Assembly: GCA_021292165.1 (NCBI GenBank)
Contig: CM037881.1
Coordinates: 1,736,001 to 1,800,000 of the forward strand
Direction: 5' to 3'
Source of the DNA: Shinisaurus crocodilurus
Lineage: Eukaryota; Chordata; Lepidosauria; Squamata; Shinisauridae
Length of the DNA stretch: 64,000 nt
Part shown: one piece after another, positions 11,091 through 21,271 of the stretch
Position numbering within the stretch: the stretch's first letter is position 1
How the letters are laid out: each line of letters opens with the position of its first letter
Translations under genes and position numbers: made by a program
The notes under the pieces: generated by a model
Databases searched by the model: none
Seen by the model: the letters and a program-made list of their open reading frames with translations, nothing else
Told to the model about the DNA's origin: nothing

Positions 11091-11445
11091 CACCAAGGGC
11101 ATAATAGTTGTTTCCCGGCGTCACCTTCTGGAACCGATCAGTCAGGATCGAAGGAAGGAGACCCACTGGAATGCAGTGCCCCCATTTCTCATCCCATACG
11201 CTATTCTTCTGGTGGAGCTTGAAGACCAGATATATACGGTTGGCCCACAGTGGCTGCTGTCGCCTTTCAATCATGCCAAAGCATTGTACAGTGATGTTTG
11301 GTGGTCTATCCACGCGCGCTTTCCGTACTGCTATATCACACCACTGCATCAAGGCATAGGTGGAGATGTGCCTGGAAGAGGCAGAGCCCACGTAGGGTAT
11401 CTCCATATCTCCGTCTACCAGGAAAGGGATGCAACGTGAGCGCAC
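11089..11445 (-). pseudogene. Unrecognised open frame fused to an L2 fragment
   Basis: A 151-codon minus-strand frame runs 11,445 to 10,990. Its last 32 codons are L2-like; the first 119 are not. They include ASSRHISTYALMQWCDIAV, RPPNITVQCFGMIERRQQP, IYLVFKLHQKN and LTDRFQKVTPGNNYYALG. The frame opens with ATG but could also continue from farther upstream. I do not recognise a family; a captured host or viral fragment is possible. The IYLVFKLHQKN string recurs in frame near 12,853. Confidence 0.4.
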
Positions 11446-11449
11446 TTAA

Positions 11450-11740
11450 CATTTCAGGCCAAGATAAACTCCAGCCGGTCTTTCAGCACCCTCACAGTCA
11501 CTCCCCTGGCCAACATCCAGAAGCATTTCCTTCCTGGCCTGCATTTCATGGTGTGACATTACATCCCATTTGGAGCAACTGCTTCTCATCTTTTCGTTGC
11601 TGGAAGTGTGTTGGCTGGGAATATATTTTTGTCATGGGTTAATAATAAGCATGTTACTGCTCTGGGAAATATATTTTTTCATGACCATTCCACGGTTGAT
11701 CTAAAGATGTGTGTATTGTGACTCACAGCAACAAGTTAGT
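11450..11740. other. Unassigned sequence upstream of the unknown frame
   Basis: Minus strand contains a second short open stretch (about 11,450-11,600) in line with the unknown frame but ending in a stop, so it may be the decayed 5' part of the same source. Confidence 0.25.
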
Positions 11741-11855
11741 GCAATGTTTCCCAACCTGGCGGCCTGCAGACTCCCATAATCTATGACCATTGGGAATGTT
11801 GGCTGGGGTTTATGGGAGTTGTAGTCCACCAGGCACCAGGTTGCCTCATCCTGCC
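11741..11855. mobile_element. Palindromic MITE-like element
   Basis: TTTCCCAACCTGGCGGCC at the left faces CCACCAGGCACCAGGTTGCC at the right, with CTCCCATAATC and TTTATGGGAGTTGTAGTCC as inner arms. Decayed; no clear target duplication. Confidence 0.5.
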
Positions 11856-12255
11856 ATAGAGCAAAGGGAGGAGAATACAGAGCCCTCTTCAAACCTTCTT
11901 TCCATATATTCTAAACACATGCAAAGGGGAGAAGTTCCATCAGGCCACTGGCTCCACCCACGATGCTGTGTGCACTGCTCTCCCCGCCCCATTAATGTAC
12001 ACACGCTTGGTGTGGCAGCTACAAAGGGGTGCCTACTTGCGTACAGTAGTATGCATATAGGCGCACCATGCGATCGGGACATCTGCATAACCGGGTCTGA
12101 TGATTACATGGGGCATCCACACATATACAGCTGTTGTTGAGTGGGTGACCCTTTGCAGACATTATGCTGAAGATGCATAAATCTAGGGGAGGGGCCGGAA
12201 GCACCCGTAACATTGGGAGTGGGGTTCAGCAGGACAGGCCCTTCAATCTCAAGAG

Positions 12256-12415
12256 CACATCATGCCGGCCGCAGGCTGAAGCTCAGCAGGTGTGAGCCGG
12301 GTCAGCGCTTGGAGGGGTGACTGCCTGGGCTGCCCACATCTGTTCTCCTGCATTGAGCAGCGGGTTGGACTCGATGGCCTTATAGGCCCATTCCGACTCT
12401 ACCTATGATTCTGTG
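12256..12415 (+). mobile_element. 5S rRNA-derived SINE, diverged copy 2
   Basis: TGAAGCTCAGCAGGTGTGAGC then CGCTTGGAGGGGTGACTGCC aligns to the 5S rRNA 3' half with many substitutions. The tail has TCCTGCATTGAGCAGCGGG and GTTGGACTCGATGGCC as in the other copies. Older than the copies at 6.2 and 20.6 kb. Confidence 0.6.
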
Positions 12416-12532
12416 TATCTATCTAACATATGTGTGAAGCAAGTCAGAATATTGATAGAACATTAGGAGTTTGGGAACAAGATCATGGATACATTTGAAA
12501 GTAAGAGGGAAATTAATATTAAATTAAATTAA

Positions 12533-12770
12533 GAGCCAGTGTGGCGTAGTGGTTAGTGTTGGGCTGGGACTCGGGAGACCCGGGTTCTAGTCTCCGCTCG
12601 GCCATGAAACTCACTGGGTGACTTTGGGCCAGTCACTGACTCTCAGCCTAACCTACCTCACAGGGTTGTTGTGAGGATAAAATGGAGAGGAGGAGGAGGA
12701 TTATGTAAGCTGCCTTGGGCTCCTTGCAGGAAAAAAGGTGGGGTATAAATATAATAAATAAATACAAATT
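12533..12770 (+). mobile_element. Sauria SINE, copy 1
   Basis: tRNA-like head GAGCCAGTGTGGCGTAGTGG with a B-box-like GGTTCTAGTCTCC, body GACTTTGGGCCAGTCACTG and CAGGGTTGTTGTGAGGAT, a GGA repeat, then GGGGTATAAATATAATAAA. This is the squamate Sauria SINE structure (tRNA head, Bov-B-type 3' end). Confidence 0.9.
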
Positions 12771-12836
12771 AAAAATAATATTCTGGACCAGGTAACTGCA
12801 TTCTTCAGCAACGTCACTACATGGGTTTCCCCAGCG

Positions 12837-12870
12837 ATTCTTCTGGTGGAGCTTGAAGACCAGATATATA
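12837..12870 (-). repeat. 34-base exact repeat of 11203-11236
   Basis: Identical to 11203-11236 and reads IYLVFKLHQKN in the same minus-strand sense. Flanks on both sides differ. See the unknown frame at 11.1-11.4 kb. Confidence 0.7.
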
Positions 12871-13408
12871 ACCCATTCTAGGAGAGAGCTGGGAAGACGT
12901 GATCTCAAACAGCAGTGGAGACCGGGGTAGGTAAACTTTCTCTATCCTCCGTTTCCTCCTCCCCCACTCTGGTTTGGCTGGCAACTTTGCTGGCTATGGA
13001 GCTGGGCAGGAAGAAGATAAATGGATTATTCTCCTTGTGCCTCAGTTTGGAATGTTTGTTTTAGAAATGCAAGTCACATGCCAAGCAGCACAGAAAATAT
13101 TAATGTCTCCTTGTGATGAGCCTGGAACTCCCAGCTCCCCTTCGAGTGCTATCCAGCTCAGGACTAGGCAGAAGGAAGATCTGGAACTACTGGCACATCT
13201 CTGGGTGATTTGCAGTGGATCAGCGAGGACTTCGGACTCCCAGTTGTTTAACGATAGCAGCAAGAAAAAGATGCCTCACAACCCGTTCCCTAAAGCATAC
13301 TGGTGAAATGAAAGAACTCTTGGAGTGAACTTCAGGAGTGCTGCAAGATTAGGCTTTTGTGGCACCATCACCCTGCGTCATTCATGGAATGTGATGAGGA
13401 ATCTAGAG

Positions 13409-13526
13409 CAGTGTTCTCCAACCTTGGGTCCCCAGATGTTTTTGGCCTACAACTCCCAGCATGCCCTGGGGCATGCTGGGAGTTGTAGGCCAAAAACATC
13501 TGGGGACCCAAAGTTGGAGAACACTG
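13409..13526. mobile_element. Family P MITE
   Basis: Palindrome with a shortened centre (CATGCCCTGGGGCATG). Flanks ATCTAGAG and ATTTAGAG match at 7 of 8 bases with central TA. Confidence 0.88.
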
Positions 13527-13921
13527 ATTTAGAGGACAAAACCCTCCCATTTCCCCACCACTTCTTCCATCTTTTATTTTACTTCAGAAAAAGACAGAAT
13601 GGCTGCACTATGTCTTTTAATCAGTAGAGCCAGGAGGACTTTGTTAGGAAGTACCCCAGGAGTATTTTGTTCTGTTTTGAATGACTGTGAGCTCTGTGTT
13701 CAGTTCTGTTCTCCAAACAAATTTATGAGTTCAGAATTCTTACATTCTAAGTGTGTGTCACCAGACCCCAGTTGGTAGATTTGGGGGTTCAGGGGAGGGG
13801 AAGGGGATCCCACCCCCGATCTTACTCATGGATGATGCTATGATAAGTCCATATTTTTTCCCTCTTATTCTTATCAATAAATGGAACTAAAGAGAGATGC
13901 TAAACATTCACCACTTTTCTT

Positions 13922-13927
13922 TTTATT
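13922..13927 (-). terminator. Candidate CASQ2 polyadenylation signal AATAAA
   Basis: TTTATT on the plus strand gives AATAAA on the CASQ2 strand, 223 nt beyond the stop codon. A second one lies at 13573-13578. Which is used cannot be told from sequence alone. 13,535-14,149 holds no recognisable repeat and fits a 3' UTR. Confidence 0.4.
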
Positions 13928-14149
13928 GATTTCAGAATGCCTTATGCCTGGTGAAAACCTTCTGGAAGCCAGAATAGGGGGTATTTTGGAACAGGGTACA
14001 GAGGAAAGGAAACAAGGCCTTCAAGGACCCTTCAAAATCGCCTTTGGAAGTTCTAAGGATAAATCTCTTCCCTATAGGAGAAGGGCACCATGAGGTATAG
14101 CATCTTGAGGCATACAGATTTTAATGTCCAGATTTCAAAGAGCTGTAAC

Positions 14150-14311
14150 CTAGTCGTCGTCTTCATCGTCTTCATCGTCATCATCATCTTCATCAACATC
14201 GTCATCTTCAGTATTTATTTTCCCAGAAAGTACATCTTCTATCCAGTCTTCCAATTCCTCAGGTGTGGGGAGGTCATCGTCATCCCTGATGTCCATCCAG
14301 ACACTGTCAGC
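14150..14311 (-). CDS. CASQ2: CASQ2 exon 11 (last coding exon, acidic tail)
   Basis: Reads [15 protein letters not shown], then [20 protein letters not shown], then an almost purely Asp/Glu tail ending in DDD and a TAG stop at 14150-14152. This is the end of thioredoxin-like domain III plus the C-terminal acidic tail that binds Ca2+ and supports polymerisation. The acceptor is TTTCTTTCAG followed by GCT (14311). The exon holds 53 codons and starts in phase 0. After KINT, 18 of the last 19 residues are acidic (one Val), and the tail is shorter than the human one, which also carries Asn and Ser interruptions. Repetitive GAT/GAC/GAA codons could make its length variable between alleles or assemblies. 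Confidence 0.96.
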   Translation of the reverse strand, partial: ADSVWMDIRDDDDLPTPEELEDWIEDVLSGKINTEDDDVDEDDDDDEDDEDDD

Positions 14312-15188
14312 CTGAAAGAAAATGTAATACGCAAAAAAAGAAGTGGACATTTTCTTCATAGAAACCGGTGAGAGCTTGAGCCAAATTAAACATGCTTTAA
14401 CCCAGTTCTGCCCAAGTTATACGGTAATTAAAGGGTGATATGAGAGTTCTAATTTTTGGAGCAAATGAGGTCCATGGTTCAGGGGGTTCACCTACGGGTT
14501 ATCGCCTTACAGAACTTCCATCCGGTACTTTGGTCCTTGGCTGAGCTTGAATACTAGATAAGAACTGGACTTGACTGGGAGAAAAGCACATGGAAAGAGA
14601 GAGGGTGTGGAAGGGAAGCAGTGGGTGCAGGGATAGGAACTTTCTTCACCCTTGTACCCCTTTCGCTGTAAAAATCAACCTTAATTCTTTTGCTTTGCCT
14701 GTGACTGGGGCAGATGCAGCCATCTACTTTGAACATGCCTGTGGGTGAGAGAGAGAGAGAGGGAGAACAGAAATTCTCCTTCACGGTCTCTGTGACTCAC
14801 ACATGTGGGTTACAGAACAGTCATTCGGAACATCCCAGAGCTAAACAGAGCTTTAGGCAGGAGCTCCGCCCACCTCCTCTTCGGGCGTGGCTCCTGCTTG
14901 CCTCTCTCTCGGTCCCTTTTTGTCCACTGCAGTGACTAGCAGCATTTGGAACGTTTTCTTACCCACAGCTTGCTATATCAATCAATCAATCAATCAATCT
15001 TATATATCTTCTTGTCTCCACTGGGATGCTGAACAGAGCTTTCTCTCTTCCTTTCTCCTCTGAGTTCTCTCTCCCTTTTTTCTTCCACCCCTCAGCTGTG
15101 CATGGCCTCCAAGGCATTCTTCAAAAGATGCACCCGCTGTAACGGGGAAAATACCGTCAACTGACGGGCACTCTGTTTGTCTGCTGTG

Positions 15189-15830
15189 CAGGGCCGGCGC
15201 TACCGCTAGGCAAACTAGGCTGTTGCCTAGGGCGCGTAGCTGAAGAGGGTGCAGAAACGCTGCACTCCTCTTCGCTGCTGGTGTGCTCCTGCCCCACCCG
15301 CCCGCCTCGCCGACAAAGCCAGGTCAGTGCGGGGGGATTGCGCCCGGAGGTAGTGAAGGGGTGGGGCCGAGCCTGGGCGCCGCCCCCCCCGCCCCCCCCA
15401 CCACCACCACCACGCCGCCGCCGGACCCCCACCACCTACCTTCTCCGCGCCGCTTCTGGAGCCCCGCCCGCGCTCTGTTTTGGCAGGAGGAACCAGGGCA
15501 ACAGGGCTTAAACAGCCTTGTTGCCCTGGTTTCCCCCGGCCAAAAACAGAGCGCGGGGGTCCCATCGCGTCACTTCCTCTTCGGAGGAGGCGGCGGCCAG
15601 GGCGGGGGGAAGGTAGGTGGGGGCGGCGGCGGGGGGGTCCGGCAGCGGTGGCGGGGGGGTCCGGCAGCGGCGGCGGGGGGGTCCGCCGGCGGCAGCAGGG
15701 GGTCCGCCGGCGGCAGCGGCAGGATTTGCAGAGCAGAGCTGCTTTGCTCCGGAGCCCCCCCCATGGCACGAGAGGGGGGGCGCTAAATATAATTTCGCCT
15801 AGGGCGCCAAACTGCCCTGCACCGGTCCTG
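15189..15830. mobile_element. hAT-type element with CAGGGCCGG termini, GC-rich core
   Basis: Ends CAGGGCCGGCGCTACC and GCACCGGTCCTG are flanked by the perfect 8-bp duplication CTGCTGTG (15,181-15,188 and 15,831-15,838), located inside the DIRS gag. The core is a CpG-rich run of GGC/GGG triplets that opens frames on both strands; these are not genes. Subterminal boxes GCCTAGGGCGC and CGCCTAGGGCGCC recur at both ends. Confidence 0.85.
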
Positions 15831-16983
15831 CTGCTGTGTCTCAGAGAGGCTCACAGAGCGGACTCCTGCTCCCATTGCCAGGCCTTCACCAAACAGGCCG
15901 GGAGGAACAGATGAGTATGTCTTAGAACCCTCCTCTGGGAACAAGCCCTCAAGGCGCCAGATACTCAGTCACACTGAATCAGCCCCTGCATATTGCCTCG
16001 GCCTGCACTTGTAAGAAGCCGCTTCCGGTCTCTTCTGAGACTTCTCTGACCAACATTATGGCGAGCACTTCTAGGCAACGCTCCCCAATAGCATGAACAC
16101 CAGCCTGTCCCGTACCGACAACTTTGGCCGTCCCCTTGGACCAACAGCTCAAGACAGGCCCTTTGGCACAGACAGTTGATACCAAGCAGGTCAAAATGAC
16201 CAAGTCCCGAAACAAACAACCTGCAAATAACCAGGCTCCAGGACCTAAGGACAAGAAGAAAAAGGAAGAACATAGAATCCAGCACTGAAACTGAGCACAT
16301 TCTGGCCCCTATCCAGCCATCAGTTGCTAGGATGGCGCCCCAAATGCCATTACACCCCTGACACCAATCCTGGAAAAACTACAAATTCCACAGGATCATA
16401 ACTCCCCAGATGATGTCCAGTGCTGAGGCTCCATTTCAGGAGGTGAGCCACAGGAATATTTCTCATTGGAACTGTATTACTTGTTCCGGGACCAACCCCC
16501 CTGAAAGTATAGCTCACCTAAGTACTGACACACTTCACCGGCCTCTTCAGCTTCTTCGGGAGTCTTCCTCCAATACCGCTATGATAGGCCATGGGAAAGC
16601 CATCGGCACACCCATTACTATGAGTCCCCCTCCTACTATTACGGGGACCACTCACCGCCTAGAGGGCACTACCACTACAGGGATGTAGAATACCCGCGAC
16701 AGTAACCTCATCAACACTCCCACTCACCAGACACTCCAAACCAGTGCCCCCTGACATGGTACATAGACCACCAGAGACTCAGTTACCAGGCCCAACCGGC
16801 CCGCCAGATTTAACAAGCCCGCCACTTCACCTTTGCCCTCCTCTTCCGGTGAACTTCCCCCAGGATGTCATCCTGAAAAAACTACCAGATCCACCAACAA
16901 CTACCCAATCCCCACTGGCAGTCCAGCTTACTCAACCATCTCTGCTGCCTAATAATAAAGCATAAATTAATAATGATCCCTCC

Positions 16984-17950
16984 TTGGCACACGATAACTA
17001 TTGCTCCAACTCTTCGTCCACCTCCCCCATCCAACCTTCAACCTCCTCTCTGGATGCCACAGAAGGTGATCAAAATCCCCTCTCCTCAGATGATATCAGA
17101 CCCTATGCAGAGCGAGTCCTGAGAACGGCTAAATCTCTGGGACTGGAAATCCAAGTCCCACCAGCCCCTCTTACGGACCAGGTGTTTAGCAGAGCACAAT
17201 GGGATCTGGCACCACCAATAACCATCCCGATGCTCCCTACCTTAATCCATGTGATTAAACAATCATGGGCAAACCTCTCCATTTTCCCACCAACATCCAA
17301 GAAAATAGAGAACCTCTATAACAGTGTTCTCCAACCTTGGGTTGGGTCCCCAGATGTTTTTGGCCTACAACTCCCAGCATGCCCCAGCCAGCATAGCTGG
17401 CTGGGGCATGCTGGGAGTTGTAGACCAAAAACTTCTGGAAACCCAAGGTTGGAGAACACTGCTCTATAGAGTCCAAGAAGAAGATTGCACCTTCCTCTTC
17501 AGACATCCTACCCGTAACTCCATAAGCATCGTAAGTGGGAAGCATCACAGTCAAAATCTAAACAAAAACCTCACTCTTCCCCCATTGATTTGGAGGGATG
17601 GAGGCTAGATGCAACCGGTCATAAAATATACTGTATAGCGGCACCGTCTCTCAGAGTGGCTGACGCCAGGCATTCGTCTCAGCCTATCAGCAACTCCTTT
17701 GGGATGGAGTAGCATCATTCTTTGACCACCTTCCAGGGGATGTCAAGAATTTGGTGGTGATATTCCAAACTGAAGCACACAGGCTAGCAGGCCAGCAGAT
17801 TAACACAGCACATGCCGCATGGCTGGCTGTGGTTCTAAACCCATCGCAGCAGCCATTTCCCTCAGACAACATGCATGTCTTCACACCTCTGGCCTTCATC
17901 AGGAAGCAAAGTCCAGAGCAGAGGACCACTCGTTCGACGGTGAAGGTCTA
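16984..17950 (+). pseudogene. DIRS gag-like region, interrupted
   Basis: Reads DDIRPYAERVLRTAKSLGLE, QVFSRAQWDLAPPITIPML, HVIKQSWANLSIFPPTSKK then, after the MITE at 17,322-17,461, VQEEDCTFLFRHPTRNSI and later AAAISLRQHACLHTSGLHQE and AKSRAEDHSFDGEGLFS in shifted frames. The order matches the gag of vertebrate DIRS elements as I know them. Frameshifts and stops show it is dead. Confidence 0.72.
17322..17461. mobile_element. Family P MITE in DIRS gag
   Basis: Complete palindrome with an extra GGGTT near the left end. Flanks CTCTATAA and CTCTATAG match 7 of 8. It splits the DIRS gag block. Confidence 0.9.
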
Positions 17951-17955
17951 TTCAG

Positions 17956-19286
17956 CAGGGATGGGGACTCGGACTCTAGGACTCGACTCGTGAGTTGGAC
18001 TGAGTCTCCCCTCTGACTCGAGTCGGACTCGAGTCCCAATATTTTTCATAGAATCATAGAATCATAGAAAAGTAGAGTTGGAAGGGGCTTACAAGGCCAT
18101 CGAGTCCAACCCCCTGCTCAATGCAGGAATCCAGGTCAAAGCATCTCTGACAGATGTCTGTCCAGCTGCACCTTGAATGCCTCCAGAGTGGGAGAGCCCA
18201 CCACCTCCCTAGGTAGTTGATTCCATTGTCTTATTGCTCTGACAGTCAGGAAATTTTTCCTGATGTTTAGGTGGAATCTAGGTTCCTGTAACTTGAGCCC
18301 ATTATTCCGTGTCCTGCAAACTGGGATTTCATAGATTTCATGATCGAGAAGAGATCCTAGCCCTCCTCTGTGTGACAACCCTTCAGGTACTGGAAGAGTG
18401 CGATCATATCTCCCCTCAGTCTCCTCTTCTGAAGGCTAAACTGAATGCCCAGTTCTTTCAGTCTCTCGTCATAGGGCCTTGTTTCTAGTCCCTTTATCAT
18501 CCTTGTTGCCCTCCTCTGAACCCTCTCCAGTTTGTCTATGTCCTTCTTAAAGTGAGGTGCCCAGAACTGGACGCAGTACTCAAGATGAGGCCTAACCAGT
18601 GCCGAGTAAAGGGGAATTATCACTTCCCGCGATTTGGAAGCTATACTTCTGTTAATGCAGCCCAAAATTGCATTTGCCTTCTTTGCAGCCACATCGCATT
18701 GCTGGGACTCGAGACTCAACTCGGGACTCGAGACCAAGGACTCTTCAGCATCCCTGGGCTGTGCCAGAAGGAGTGGAGAGGACCGCGATCGCCAGCGAAG
18801 ATTTTATTTTTTAAAATAATTTTCCTAAAATGCAACCTTTCAGACATTTTGGGTCTGGCTGCCTCTGCCTGCTTGTCTGGGGTTCCCTGCCTCCTCTGCC
18901 TGCCTGGTCTCTTCTTGACCTGTTCAACAGTTGAATTGTCCAAGACAAAGGCCTCTGCCTGCCTGTTTGGGGTTCCCTGCCTCCTCTGCCTGCCTGGTTA
19001 TTTTGGGTTTGTCTGCCTGGTCTGTTCTTGCCAAAAGCAGTGGCAGAGTTTTGAAATAAAAAGACACACTTGTGCCTAGAAATTATTTAAGCCACACATG
19101 TGAAGTAGCCTTATTTTGTTGGGGGAAAAACCCATTGATTTTAATAGGGACTCGTGGAGTCAGCTTTGGGAGTGACTCGGGACTCGGGAGTCACCATTTT
19201 GGACCAAGGACTCGGACTTGAGATTCGGGTCCAAAGACTCGTGACTCGACTCGTGACTCGAGACCAAGGACTCTTCAACATCCCTG
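17956..19286. mobile_element. GACTC-hAT element, copy 1, with nested CR1
   Basis: Ends CAGGGATGGGGACTCGGAC and CTCTTCAACATCCCTG, perfect 8-bp duplication CTATTCAG (17,948-17,955 and 19,287-19,294). Near both ends and internally it is dense in GACTC/GAGTC pentamers. The centre has CTGCCTGCCTGG-type repeats. A CR1 fragment (18,046-18,701) sits inside. Orientation is opposite to the three other copies. No transposase frame. Confidence 0.88.
18046..18701 (-). mobile_element. CR1 LINE, 3' fragment 2, nested
   Basis: Begins with the CATAGAATCATAGAATCATAG octamer end and reads, on the minus strand, the CR1 C-terminus ([45 protein letters not shown]). It replaced a few bases at its target in the GACTC-hAT element, so it is younger than that element. 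Confidence 0.92.
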
Positions 19287-19289
19287 CTA

Positions 19290-19500
19290 TTCAGTGTGTC
19301 CATAGATTACACAGATGACTGAGTACACAAAATGAAAACTTTTGCTCCACTCCTCCTCCTCCTCTCCAACCAGACCTTCCATCTCCTCCCGCTCTCTGCA
19401 GACCTCCCCTCAATGAGCAACAGAATGATCAGGCACCCAGACTGACAGTCCCTACGCCTCACTGCCTGAAGGATAGCCAACCTTACAAATTCTCTGACCA
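19290..19500 (+). pseudogene. DIRS sequence between gag and recombinase
   Basis: Resumes after the GACTC-hAT insertion with short out-of-frame pieces. Too decayed to assign to gag or linker, but lies within the DIRS termini. Confidence 0.4.
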
Positions 19501-20330
19501 AGTTTGGGAAATCCTAATGGCCTCATGCAAACCCTCCACTTGAGCCTCTTATGCTGCCCAGTGGGGGGGAAATTCAGGCTTCCATAGTGCTACCCCAACA
19601 AGATCCAATATCCTGAGGTCTCCCAACCATATTGGACGGTCTACTTTCCGTGGAAAAGCAAAGATCTAGCCCTCTCCTCCATTACAATTTACTTAGCAGC
19701 AATCTCAGCTACTCATGGCAACATCGAGGGCTCTTTGGTCTTCTCACATCCCTATTAAGTAAAACTGTTCCTGGAGGGTCTTGCCCCCCAGTTCCTCTCT
19801 GGAGCTTATCAGTAGTATTTACTCAACTAACGGCAAAACCATTTGAACCTTTCGCTACGGTCAACCTCTGACACCTCACAATGTCTTCCTAGCTGCCATT
19901 ACTTCCACTTGTAGGGCAAGTGAATTGTGCGCTTTACTCCATGAATGACCAACCATTCCTTATTTTTTGTAAGGACATAGTAGTCTTATGCCCAGGTTGT
20001 TCCTTCCTTCCTAAGGTCATTTCTCAATTCCATCTAACTCAAGACATAGTACTGAAAGTCTTCCTTCCTCAGCCTACCTCCCCTATGGAGGTGAAACCGA
20101 AACGTCACTTGCTGGATGTCCAAAGGGCACTTGCATTCTACATCTCTAGAACGTCATCCTTCGGGAAGTCTAACCGCCTCTTTATCTGTCACTCCAGCCC
20201 AAAGAAAGGGCAAATGATATCTTGAGCCCAATCATCTATATTTATCAGGCACTAATGCTTTGACGTAAGAGCTCGAGCTGATGCAGCTTTTGGCAGAGCG
20301 GTCCAGTCCTCAATTCTGGTGTGACATCTC
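19500..20330 (+). pseudogene. DIRS tyrosine recombinase, decayed
   Basis: Blocks in order: LLSKTVPGG near 19,755, WSLSVVFTQLTAKPFEPF near 19,805-19,855, SFLPKVISQFHLTQDIVLK near 20,005-20,060, LLDVQRALAFYISRTSSFG and NRLFICHSSPKKGQ near 20,110-20,215, then FIRH and VRARADAAFGRAVQSSI near 20,240-20,320. This is the C-terminal recombinase of DIRS elements. Several stops and frame changes are present. The HxxR region just before the end is missing or scrambled. Confidence 0.75.
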
Positions 20331-20534
20331 CCTCCTCCGGTGAATCTGATTGCTTTCTAATCACCCATATGTGTGAGTTCGCAGATGACCACTTGAAGAG
20401 TTACAATTACAGGTAAGCAGCCTGTCTGTACATATCCTTCATATGAGGTGCCAGAGTTCACATGTTGATTGGCCACAGGTCAATTTGCCCCTCAGTTCCA
20501 AGGCTACTGGAAGAGTGAACTTGCTGATACTCAC

Positions 20535-20609
20535 GTCCGTGACATTGACCACGCCGATCTGTGGCTTGAATAAGTCGATCTTGAAGGTCTTTTCCCAGTA
20601 CGTGATGAG
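20535..20609 (-). CDS. CASQ2: CASQ2 exon 10
   Basis: Encodes 25 residues, [18 protein letters not shown] followed by GVVNVTD, in phase 0 at both ends. Acceptor CCCACAG, donor GTGAGT. It lies in thioredoxin-like domain III. The NVT sequon corresponds to human Asn335, the known N-glycosylation site of CASQ2. The exon is flanked downstream by intron 10, which carries the DIRS-like element. Confidence 0.96.
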
Positions 20610-20648
20610 CTGTGGGAGCAAAAGAAAATTGAAGCATGTTTATAACAG

Positions 20649-20812
20649 CATGTGGCTTACGCTGGCTCAGCTTGTCTGAGTGTGGAAAGCTAAGCAGGGT
20701 CAAGCCTGGTTGTTACTTGGATGGGAGACCCCTCCTCTAGTTTCCTGCATTGAGCAGGGGGTTGGACTTGATAGCCTTGTAGGCTCCTTCCAACTCTATG
20801 ATCTATGAGATC
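20649..20812 (+). mobile_element. 5S rRNA-derived SINE with CR1-like tail, copy 3
   Basis: AAGCTAAGCAGGGTCAAGCC and TTACTTGGATGGGAGACC match the 5S rRNA 3' half, followed by the same CR1-like tail as the copy at 6.2 kb. It lies 40 bases upstream of CASQ2 exon 10 (in the sense of the gene), within intron 9. Confidence 0.75.
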
Positions 20813-20985
20813 TATACATACACTGAATATTGTGAACAGTATTCTTAACAGCAGTACAAAAATACAGATGCACCTAAGTAAATAATTGGGTGTGACAAAT
20901 GCGGTTGCTGAAGACAACAGGGAAACGTGTGTGTGCTGTCCTTCTAAGACCTGAGCTGTTCCTTCCTCCTTTCCATTCAATATAC

Positions 20986-21120
20986 CAGTGTTCTCCAACC
21001 TTGGGTCCCCAGATGTTTTTGGCCTACAACTCCCAGCATGCCCCAGCCAGCGTAGCTGGCTGGGGCATGCTGGGAGTTGTAGGCCAGAAACATCTGGGGA
21101 CCCAAGGTTGGAGAACACTG
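20986..21120. mobile_element. Family P MITE, reference copy
   Basis: Near-perfect 135-bp palindrome, arms joined by GCCAGCGTAGCTGGC. Perfect 8-bp duplication CAATATAC (20,978-20,985 and 21,121-21,128) with TA at its centre. Confidence 0.93.
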
Positions 21121-21271
21121 CAATATACCGTACTATTACTTATTCTGCCTTTTCTCCCATAAGCGTCCCTTGAAAGGAAGGCTTAGTCCGAGCCAAGCTC
21201 AACTCCAGAACCTCTTTCAGTGCAAGTGCTCGGCTCTAGGAGGAGGAAGAGGAGAGGACAGAGGAGGAGGT

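Larger units (their letters stand above)
14770..20430 (+). mobile_element. DIRS-like retroelement remnant in CASQ2 intron 10
   Basis: Tyrosine-recombinase retroelement lying antisense to CASQ2. Inverted ends: GACTCACACATGTGGG near 14,794 faces CCCATATGTGTGAGTT near 20,364, with weaker pairing outside. Gag-like sequence starts MASKAFFKRCTRC at 15,101 and is interrupted by a hAT element (15,189-15,830), then continues with a CLREAHRADSCSHCQAF stretch. A second gag block (16,984-17,320) is interrupted by a family P MITE, and a third ends at a GACTC-hAT element (17,956-19,286). The tyrosine recombinase follows from 19,500. No reverse transcriptase or RNase H is visible, so the middle is deleted. 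Confidence 0.78.

Noticed and set aside
12533..12620. Possible tRNA gene (box A/box B-like sequence)
   Set aside because: It is the head of a Sauria SINE with body and tail attached; it does not fold as a full tRNA by eye.
15227..15914. Long overlapping frames on both strands (Pro/Gly/Arg-rich)
   Set aside because: They lie in the GC-rich core of a hAT element with clear target duplications. Low-complexity composition removes stop codons by chance.
20439..20534. Continuation of exon 10 frame past NVTD
   Set aside because: A GTGAGT donor follows NVTD immediately and exon 11 resumes with ADSV as in known CASQ2, so the frame extension is intron.
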